Assembly (NCBI GenBank): GCA_030386875.1
Contig: CM059559.1
Coordinates: 63,254,392-63,318,391 of the forward strand
DNA length: 64,000 bases
Reading direction: 5' to 3'
Source of the DNA: Morinoia aosen
Taxonomy: Eukaryota > Arthropoda > Malacostraca > Amphipoda > Talitridae
The position numbers and the translations under genes are program-made. The notes beneath the pieces are model-generated. The model ran no database searches. It was not told the DNA's origin and saw nothing but the letters and a program-made list of their open reading frames with translations. This document shows, in pieces, positions 56,152 to 64,000 of this stretch; position 1 is the stretch's first letter; every line of letters starts with the position of its first letter.

Positions 56152-57329
56152 ATGAAAGTTAAAGAAGCTTCACTTCATGGTAGTGTGTCTAAAATTCCAC
56201 ACCTACAGAGTTTTTTAATTCTGAACGACATTTTGTACCGACTTAGACAGATTGACAATCGACCTAGTACAATATTAACTGCAGTGGTTCCTAATTCTTT
56301 AATGGGTAAAGCAATTTTGGCAATACATTCGATGTGCCATACGGATGATGTGCACACATTGTTCAAATTTAAACTTAGATTCTATAATCATTTGGAAAAA
56401 ACGATAGTGAGAAAATTCGTACGAGATTGTGAGGTGTGTAAATTACTTAAGGCATGACTTTCTGTGCCAATAAAATTTTGACAGCTCCTATAGTGAAAGA
56501 ACCATTTGAGGTTGTTTCAATGGACTATCTTGGGCCACTAAAGGATACCGATAGTGGTAATAGGTATATCTTAGTAATAATTGACCTTTTAGATTTTGCA
56601 AACTGTACGCGACTTCTAATCGTCGTACAGACACGGTAATTTCATGTTTAAGTATTGCTCTAGCATTTTTAGGTTGCCTAAAACTTCGATTTCTGATAAT
56701 GCATTAGAGTTTAAGTCGGTAGCGGTAAAGCAGTTTGCCAATATTCATGCTATAGCGAAAAAAGAAGTTCTGTCTTTTAGTCCTCATTCCAACGCTATAG
56801 TAGAGAGGAACAACAAGGAAATAACTAATTTATTAAAATTGTACGTAAATTCTCTACCTCATACCGAGTGGGACCAGTGCCTTGAGGTTGTCTAAAATGC
56901 ATTGAACAATGCACTAAATTCTACTTAGGGCGACATGCCGAGCTTCGTGGTGTTCAATAGAGATACCTGCTCTTTTTACCAAACAAGAGTTTCGATACCA
57001 TAACTTACAGTTATGATGAGGAAATAGATTTGTTTAATTTTCGAGCAAAAGAGGCAGCGCGCACTGTCGAAAATATTAGGAATTTGATATTGAATAACAC
57101 TACGGAAAGGAGCCTATACAGAAATATCAAGCGTAAGAATAAAAACGTCATTGTGGGTGACCGTGTACTTTTGAGAAATCATGAAAAAAAACATAAACTT
57201 GAATTAACCTGGTTGGGTCCGGCCGTGGTTCTGAAGGTTAGGCGTAATTGGGCCGAAGTTAAGATTCGTTTCAAAGTTCATAAAAGCAATTTGAACCATA
57301 GTTTACCTTTACGGAGGGTTATATTATGA
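56152..57329 (+). pseudogene. gypsy integrase
   Basis: Zinc-binding HHCC region with a CEVCKLLK end (to 56457). Core: first Asp in VVSMDYLGPL (about 56520), second in SISDNALEF (about 56692), Glu in AIVERNNKEI (about 56805). A chromatin-side module RVLLRNHEKKHKLELTWLGPAVVLKV (a GPY/F-like end) runs to 57329. It is split by stops or frameshifts at 56457, 56639 and 56895. All three catalytic residues are still there. Confidence 0.88.
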
Positions 57330-58189
57330 GTTATAAAAACGAATCCATTTTTACTATGTTTACGACTTACGTTATTGGCGTCACAACGACTCGACGAATT
57401 ACGATTTACTGTGTAGGACAACTTTGTTACTCAATTTAACGCTTCCACTTTGGGTTAGTAATCATAGTTTAAGGATTTTTGCTATGTGATATGCGCTACT
57501 CACGTATTATCTGTATCAGTTGTGTTTCATTATTATTCTCAATAACCCGTATGCTATAATTTCTTTGAGCTGCGCTTTCAGGTTAATTTAGGTTAAGTAT
57601 TGCATTTGAATATCGATGTTTAAAGGAATGTATATCTATCCCTGAGGTTGTCTCAGATTCCTTTATCAATCTTTGTAATTCATTTTCGGTTTTATATTGC
57701 GCTGTGCATATGCAATTCTAGGCGTGCGATCACTTGGATGTTGTTGCTGAATTGACAAATTAAATGGTGAGCGAATTCTTCGATTGCTAAATGCAATCCC
57801 TGATATTGCAGTTCATCACGTGAGACAGTCGGTCTTGGCGCTACGGCGCAATTCGCATTGCTATTTTACTTTCAGTTGGAATGTTTTGTTGTCAGCGTAA
57901 ATGAAATAAATTTATGCAGTTAATGGTTACCACCCGACCGAGAGTCTGAAAACGATTTTCAATTAGAAATACTTCTCACGCATACGTTCAACACGTGCTA
58001 ACATCTTGTGTAATTTCTTTGCGTAAAAACGTTGTTTCTGTTTAGATGTACCTTAACAAGCTAATGAAGCTTTTGTATCAAGCATTTATGCTTGTGTGTT
58101 AGGTTGTTATAACTAGGTTTATCTGTTTGTTTTTTGGTCATGCTAATCGTTTCTGTTTCTGTTCCTTGTGCAGGATACGCAGGCCCTGC

Positions 58190-58513
58190 ATGGACGTAGT
58201 GACCATGGGCAATAAAGTGTCGCTGGTCGATGTTGACACTTTGGTCTCAGCCCTCTCCCAAAATCAGGATGTTAAGAGCGAATTCTATGAAGACTTGATG
58301 AAGTCGCGTTCCAAGTTGGACTAACTGCCGGATCAGGTGGCCGACATCCTGGTAATGCTGATGTTAGCTGCATTAATGGCGTTGTTTGCGATGGTGTTCT
58401 ACGTCAATAAAAACATGGAGGCCCTGGCAGAAAGGGGACGTTACGAAGATATGCAGTTGCGGCGAGGGGCGCTGAGGGCGCCTAGGTACAACAATCGTCA
58501 TGATACAGTGTAA
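58190..58513 (+). CDS. Small single-pass membrane protein ORF in env position (one in-frame stop)
   Basis: CTGTTTCTGTTCCTTGTGCAG (58153-58173) is a strong splice acceptor. It is followed by ATGs at 58190 and 58205, the latter in a good context (GACCATGG). The frame reads 44 residues, meets one TAA (58322-58324) and continues in the same frame for 62 residues to 58513. The second part holds a clear transmembrane helix (DILVMLMLAALMALFAMVFYV) and a basic cytoplasmic-like tail (RRGALRAPRYNNR). It is too small for a retroviral envelope and lacks a cleavage site or fusion peptide. I do not recognise it. The position behind pol and the acceptor suggest a spliced accessory product. Confidence 0.5.
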
Positions 58514-60129
58514 ACGTACCTTCTAGCAAACGTACCATCAGTACCATCAGCCGAACGGAAGTGTAATTTCGAAAGTTAAATTGGAAATTGCAATTGCTAA
58601 ATCGAAGATGCAAAATATATTGAAAACTCAGTGCGGAAACGTGATTTCGGTAGTGTAGTTAAAAAATGAAAATTGGAAGTGAAAAAATAAAAATTGAAAA
58701 ATGAAAATTTAAAATCCAATGTGGCATTGAAAATTAAGTTTCGCAACCACGAAGTGTTTATTGAAATTATTGAATTATTATTGAATGTAGTTGTGTTTCT
58801 TTAGAAGTAAGTTTATTTAATAACCTATATAATCCTAATGTTGTAATTGTATGCTTTTATTAATAGTGTAGCGAAATTTTACAAAGACCCAGCAAAATTT
58901 AGGCGGAACGGAAAATGTGTCTGTGCTAAAAGTTTAAGGGGTTAGATGAATTCCAATTTCCTAATGTGTAAACATTGGGGTTTTTCTTTTTCGACTTGTT
59001 GAAAATTAGTTTTTTATTCGTTTGCGTTTAATAATGAGAAAATGTGGCGTTTTTTTAACCCTACCTCTGTCGGCATTCTGACTATCTGGTTGCACGGTAA
59101 GTTGGTACTAATGCTGACCGGTGGTAGCAGCTGGTGTTTTGCTAATTATCAATTCGCGATTTTGTTCGATGCTTTTTAAGTATAAGCGATTAATCGTTTT
59201 TCTTTACGCTTTTGTGTAAACATAGTTGTGAGGTGATGTAACCGGAAGAATTTAAGAATTTGCCTTTTCTCTCTTTGCGTGTCTCTAACATTTATTAAAG
59301 TAATAACATTGTCTACTTTTTGCAATGTTATGTGGTTTCTAAATTTTTCGATGCGATTCTTTATGTTATTAAAAATATTTTTTTGTGTGCTTCACGCCAA
59401 ATCTCAAGTGTAAAAAAGTAAGTGGTAATTGCTAGTGTAAGTCATTAATGTTCTAATGGAAATAGCGTGTTTATAATATTTTTGCGTTTTTTTTAGTTTA
59501 TGTTTCTAAAATTGGTTTGTTTCGAGTTCGTAAATGATGTTGAGTTTTCTCATTTTTTTAATTATTTTAGCCTTTAGTAATTCTAATCCGTGTTTTCAAA
59601 CTAGGTTTGGACGATTAATTAATTAATTATTTCATGATGACTTTAAGTGTATATATTTAAACCATGTGTCTGTTTAGGCTAGAGTTGCGTACCTTTAGTT
59701 GTTCCGAGTTGTTTACATTACCTTTGAACAGGGCATTTTTGTTTTTGTTCGCTTCAGCGGCCATCGTTTTTGCTTGTGTTGCCGAGTTTTTATAAATAAT
59801 TCTAGGGTGGTATATTTTTCTTTTTTTTAATAAATCGATTTAAGTTCATTTGCCAATATTAAATTATAACATGCGTGAGAGGCGGTGCGACTTTAAATAC
59901 TTGCGTCAAATAGTGGAAGTAAATTGGAACGAGTGTTTCGTGTTGTTTTCAATAGGAGGAATAAAACAATTTGTATTGATACTAGTGTGTTTTCGGGTGT
60001 GATTGGTACTCTTTAAGTTGTAATGGCGGTTAGTTAGCTATTTTTCATGAAGTTAAGGTTTCGCTTCCACGATTATTATTTTTTTTGGATCATCTTAGAG
60101 CACATTATTCTGCCAAGGGGGGGAGGTAA
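58514..60129 (+). other. Long 3' non-coding part of gypsy element and polypurine tract
   Basis: 57330-58189 and 58514-60114 hold no recognised gene and are T-rich. AAGGGGGGGAGGTAA (60115-60129) is the polypurine tract that primes plus-strand DNA, ending exactly at the TG of the 3' LTR. Confidence 0.75.
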
Positions 60130-60310
60130 TGTGCGCGAGCGTTTACTCTTGCTTGCGTTTTCCCCCTGTTCTTCGCTTCTAACAGCCTTTATAAGGCGTT
60201 GTCACCTTTCGGTTGACGCTCAATCATAATCGTATCTCGTCCGCACCGCACCTGTCTCTCTTCAATAAAGCTACCACCCAAGAATACCTGAATATAGCCT
60301 CCACCGTATA
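60130..60310 (+). repeat. 3' LTR of gypsy element
   Basis: Starts TGTGCGCGAGCG and ends CCGTATA, followed by the CTTT duplication. It has the same TTTATAAGG box as the 5' LTR, and CAATAAAGC (about 60261) supplies a polyadenylation signal that the 5' LTR has lost. A 7-bp shorter segment before GCCTCCACC explains the length difference. Confidence 0.9.
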
Positions 60311-60314
60311 CTTT

Positions 60315-61369
60315 AACTGGATCGTGCCTGTATTTAGCTTTCATTAATTATTTGTAAAATTTAAGGTAGTGACTACGAGTCGATCAGCAGCAATATGGAA
60401 TTCCGTTCTGTGACCACCGTTGGGTTCTTCGCAGGAAACGTGTTAAGGCTCTGATACACTCAGCAAATATCACGGTGATAACTGCCAGCATGGCTCTCAA
60501 TGTGCCTCCCATCTCTGCACATCAGCCAGTTGGCAGAGTTGCCATCGAGCTTCGCACCTATCCGTGTATGTCGGAAACAGACGGGCGTCACATCGATGAG
60601 CAGAACCGTTTTGTACGTTGACGTGAAAGGTCTGCAGCTATGTCTTGTTCCGCAATTGAGTGAACCAAACTCAAACGCTGAATTTTATAGACGCATTTCA
60701 AAATAACGATTACTTGTAGAATGTGCAAAGAAGCTCTGACAGAATGCTAAAGCACAAAGCTTTATTTTTATCATGCGTTCTATACGGCTGGTCGCAATCG
60801 CGTACCTACCCGTACGGCAAAGGCAGACTGACTCCTTGCAATGCATTCCGGGGTGTTTCATCTTCCGTGCAGAGTGTATCATGTCGCCAGTTCTCACTTC
60901 AACTGGCGGCCGGATCCACTGCCGTAATTTCTCGAGTCATGAACGCCAGTGTATCAGGGCCTTTAAAAGTGGCTTTAGACGGAGGGCTTCTTCTCCAGGG
61001 TGACGCCCCAACCATACCACTCTCACCCGCTCAAGCTTCTCCACTTGCATTTAGACGGAGGGTGAGATGCCTACAACAGTACTGTGACTGAGTGAGGATG
61101 TCGAAATGTAATTCAAGGTACGTTCAGAAAAAAGGACGCTATTTTTAATCTGCAAACTATTACACGGAGGCTGGCACAAGAAGATCAACGTATTCGTGAA
61201 GAATTCAAAAATTAATTCTTGAACGAAGGCCAAGTGTTTTGGCAGAAATGAATGGATCAATTGGAATAATAAGGAATGGAGGAAGAGAATCAATAAAACT
61301 TCGTGCAGATATGGCTTATTATCATACCTAATGCCCAAACTAAGGAAAAATAAAATATGGCTGTCTACC
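60315..61369. other. Unassigned region
   Basis: No gene is recognised. The repeated TTTAGACGGAGGG at 60975 and 61050 is the only local repeat seen. Frames between 60685 and 61091 overlap on both strands. Confidence 0.3.
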
Positions 61370-61371
61370 AA

Positions 61372-61411
<40 letters not shown>

Positions 61412-61440
61412 CGAGGGAGAGAGAGAGAGAGAGACAGAGA
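61370..61440 (+). repeat. (TA)n(GA)n compound microsatellite
   Basis: About 21 bp of TA followed by about 45 bp of GA repeats with single interruptions. It creates the Ser/Leu-rich frame on the minus strand. Confidence 0.95.
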
Positions 61441-61823
61441 TGAAATGAAATATTCATGATAGAGCATGATTACAGGAAACGAATCAGTTACACAAATTAT
61501 ATCTGTCTAAGTGTTAATAATAGCATGACAGCGAACAATTTGTGTTACAATTGTTAGCACGTACGTACTTTTGAATTCAATGGAAAATCATTTGAGCAAC
61601 AGATCATTTCAAAGTTGGCAACTTAGGAGCGATAGGACTTAATAAATAAATTATTTGTACAGGTACAATAAAAACAACTAGACTGTCGCCTTGCTTTCAA
61701 TGTTAAAAATTTGGCATCGGCCACTTTTCTAGATCAGGTGAAACTTCTTGGGTTGGGATTGGGCATGAGGAGCAACTGAGAGATACACCCTTCCCTCAAG
61801 ACTGCCAATAACGCACTGCCAAG

Positions 61824-63089
61824 CAGGGTTGCCAGATGGTCTAACCTAAATTTCCCTGTTTTGGTCTCAAAATTTCCCTTTTTGGCTAAAAATTTCCCTG
61901 TTTTGTAGACTCTTAAAACATACATACAATAATATTCCTTTTATAGAAAATACCTATTTCAGTAAATATCTCTTTGATTTTTCCACGCACGCATGTTGCT
62001 TTGGCACTAATGAGCGTGATGATAGTCACGAATGAATCTTCAACAACATCTTTAGTAACAACCCTTGCCACCAAAGCCAAATGCTTTGTACTTCGTTTGT
62101 ATGTTTATTCATCCATTATCAGTGAAAAATAATTATTCTTCATGAGCTCATAAATATTATCACTCACTTCGCCTCCTAAAACATTCTTCGCAATTGCAAT
62201 ACACTTAGTCCTACGGTCCTACCACATTTGAAGCTTATTGCAATCTCCGAATGTTGCTTTCACAACTGGGACTAAATGTTCAACAATAGAATGCGGAAGA
62301 TTTTGCTCGTATGGGAATTGAACATGTATTACTTCACCTTCTTCTACTTGTGTATTTTTTCTTCGTTTACTGCCACTGTGTGTCTCCAAAGAACTTTTTG
62401 TTTTTCTAATTTCTATATTTTTTTATTTTTCCTTCCCGCATGGTTTTCAATCTCTGATTTGCCAGCTTTCCATCTACTTACATCATATACTTTACTATGA
62501 AAATATTCTGTTCCTTTTTATTTTTACTGAGCCACCCTTTGAATTTCATTTCAGTTTCCTACAACTCTAGGTACTTTTGCGTATGAATTAAACGTTTACG
62601 TATTACTTTTGATGTTGGCGTTTCATTCCCTCCGCTTTACATATTACATTAATTCACTTCAAAAACTTTAGTAATGCTGAAGAGCGTCGCTTCAATTTGC
62701 TCTCAATCTCTCAATACAATCATTATAATGGCTTATGCAACTGTGATGATAAGGATCTGCGACTCTGTAAAGCGTGAATACGTGAAGTTGTACTGGCGCT
62801 CAGCGGCTGCGACGCACTGGCGCCTCTGACTATTCCAAGTCTGTATGTACGCGTACAATACGTGTATCAAAGTTCGAACACGTCCGATAAGAGTTAAAAA
62901 ATATAAATACTGAGTAGCTTGGCACAAAATGCCAAGTGGCTGATCTCTTAGATATAATTTTATTTGAAAATGAAGCCTTATAGCAAAATTTCCCTGTTTT
63001 CATGTGGTTTTCAAAGTTTTTTCCCTTTTTCCCTTTGGGACCCAAAATTTCCCGAAAGCAGGGAAATTTCCCTGCATCTGACAACACTG
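61824..63089 (-). mobile_element. Deleted hAT element of a second family (1266 bp)
   Basis: The ends CAGGGTTGCCAGATG (61824) and CATCTGACAACACTG (to 63089) are inverted repeats matching at 13 of 15. The 8-bp duplication CTGCCAAG is perfect (61816-61823 and 63090-63097). Subterminal AATTTCCCTGTTTT-type repeats occur at both ends. A transposase remnant is read on the minus strand. Different ends and motif from the intact hAT at 1100 and 16412. Confidence 0.92.
61985..62296 (-). pseudogene. hAT transposase fragment
   Basis: The minus strand reads PHSIVEHLVPVVKATFGDCNKL, RRTKCIAIAKNVLGGEVSDNIYELMKNNYFSLIMDE, then STKHLALVARVV and EDSFVTIITL. This is the segment around the first catalytic Asp of hAT transposases (the LIMDE position). 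It is interrupted by stops at about 62222 and 62112. The remainder of the gene is missing. Confidence 0.8.
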
Positions 63090-63117
63090 CTGCCAAGTCT
63101 GCCGTTCGTGAGTTTTT

Positions 63118-63330
63118 CTAGCATGATTGTGGCAGCGACACCACGCATGGAGTACTGGTTGTGGGCATTATATCGAGGTATTAGGGTTATTTTGAAGAGG
63201 CGGGGAGGGAGAGAGGGCGTTGCAATGCCCTCTCTCCCTCCCCGCCTCTTTAAAAAAACCTTAAACCGCCGATCTAATACCTCCCACTCGTTCCCCAGGC
63301 GTGGCATCGTTTCTCCCTTTCGTGCTGGGA
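63118..63330. repeat. Long imperfect palindrome with a near-perfect 56-bp centre
   Basis: 63195-63222 and 63223-63250 (AAGAGGCGGGGAGGGAGAGA...) are reverse complements with one G-T mismatch and no loop. Weaker matching continues outward (GGTATTAG and the CCACGC(A/C)TGG blocks) to about 63118 and 63330, with small asymmetric insertions. Confidence 0.8.
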
Positions 63331-63357
63331 CTGCCTGCGACCAACAGAGAGACAGTG

Positions 63358-63942
63358 CGCGGAGGGAATATATATGGAGGGAGCATGGTCGTCCGTGAAG
63401 AAAACCAGATTTTGAATTTTCTCTTTCGTCTGTAGTAACCAATAGCGTTCTCCCTAGTGTGACATCAGCACGGAAGTCAGTTACCTACTGACTACGATGG
63501 AGTGCGCACACGCTCACTGAATGTTCTTCTAGCTGTTGAGATTATCGCACAATCGTTAATCATCAATCTGGGATTTCGAAAGATAATAAATTGTGTTTCT
63601 TCACTTGAGGACACTTAATTAATAAAATCAAAATTACTAGCAAAGATACAATAAGAGTTGAAAACTATAAAGATTACAGGCTCTTGAATATAACAAATTA
63701 CAGAGCGACCTGCACGCACACCTTTCCCTGCACACTTGTGGTGGGTTACTAATCTTGCTTTGGAAAATGGGAGGCGGAGTTGTAGAGGAGGCGGGAGAAG
63801 CCAACTAAAGCCAAGCGTCTGTGGTTGGCTCAGAGGTGGTGACGTGTCGGGCCTTGCCAATGCCCGAGTCTCTCAACTTTTGCAGCTAATTTGAATCTGA
63901 TCGAAATCGGCAATGTTCCCTCCAGTATATTCTAGCTTCATG
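63358..63942 (-). mobile_element. MITE C, same family as 42291 and 42745
   Basis: 585 bp, inverted relative to copies A and B, with the perfect 8-bp duplication AGACAGTG at 63350-63357 and 63943-63950. The right end CTAGCTTCATG corresponds to the CATGGAGCTAG end. The left end CGCGGAGGGAATATATATGG corresponds to the right-end variant of MITE B. Confidence 0.9.
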
Positions 63943-63950
63943 AGACAGTG

Positions 63951-64000
63951 CACTCCAGACAGTCTTGAGGGCAGGATGCATGTCTCAGCTGCTCTGTCGT
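63951..64000. other. Window end, nothing recognised
   Basis: 50 bp after the duplication of MITE C with no feature visible. Confidence 0.5.

Larger units (their letters stand above)
50419..60310 (+). mobile_element. gypsy/Ty3 LTR retrotransposon, full length but frame-broken
   Basis: 9892 bp with LTRs at 50419-50606 and 60130-60310, flanked by the 4-bp duplication CTTT (50415-50418 and 60311-60314). Order: LTR, about 1.1-kb leader, gag (with zinc knuckles), protease, reverse transcriptase, RNase H, integrase, a small membrane-protein ORF, a long 3' non-coding part, polypurine tract, LTR. PR-RT-RH-IN order defines gypsy/Ty3. The LTRs differ at about ten bases plus one indel and pol is broken many times, so the insertion is not recent. 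Confidence 0.93.

Noticed and set aside
58190..58513. Retroviral envelope gene
   Set aside because: Only 108 codons, with no signal peptide, furin-type site or fusion peptide; a small membrane protein of unknown role is the safer reading.
61051..61467. 138-codon minus-strand frame
   Set aside because: Produced by the (GA)n(TA)n microsatellite, giving Ser/Leu and Tyr/Ile runs.

Overview
This window looks like a transposon-dense stretch of an arthropod genome, most likely an insect. The sequence is AT-rich and eukaryotic, with splice-like signals and no operons. It contains relatives of the insect telomere repeat (TTAGG/CCTAA) and hAT, PIF/Harbinger, mariner, gypsy and CR1/Jockey-type elements. 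I found no convincing single-copy host gene. Almost everything that can be read is mobile DNA, much of it nested.

Layout. 1-1.1 kb: 3' end of a gypsy-type pol (integrase) running in from the left edge, then its polypurine tract and LTR. The LTR is split by hAT copy 1 (1100-5338, 8-bp duplication GAGTCGGC), which carries an uninterrupted 675-codon transposase. 6.5-9.9 kb: a T-rich tract, then a 1.85-kb inverted-repeat element (6981-8827). Its core is a telomere-like decamer array and its ends resemble Helitron 3' termini. A dispersed AT-rich repeat follows. 11.5-22.5 kb: a nested stack, with a CR1/Jockey-like LINE on the minus strand, a TTA-flanked Harbinger-like MITE, and inside that hAT copy 2 (16412-20650, duplication GAGTCAAT). 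Copy 2 differs from copy 1 at one base that I could find. Beyond the stack lie remains of another hAT with a BED finger, a tRNA-type SINE, a second LINE fragment and a 591-bp mariner deletion derivative.

26.4-42.3 kb: a decayed third relative of the hAT family whose two ends are now 15.9 kb apart (near-matching 8-bp duplications). It has been filled with other elements: AT-rich repeats, hairpins, a cluster of hammerhead-like motifs as found in Penelope-type elements, and a 2.3-kb PIF/Harbinger element with a transposase remnant and an open MADF-domain ORF. 42.3-43.5 kb: a MITE inserted inside another MITE of the same family; a third copy lies at 63.4-63.9 kb. 44-50 kb: palindromes, minisatellites and unrecognised DNA.

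50.4-60.3 kb: a complete but frame-broken gypsy retrotransposon with short LTRs and CTTT duplications. It has gag, protease, RT, RNase H and integrase remnants, plus a small membrane-protein ORF behind a splice-acceptor-like site where env would sit. 61.8-63.1 kb: a deleted hAT of another family with a perfect 8-bp duplication. The two near-identical hAT copies are the only elements that look recently active; the rest are relics that record insertion order.
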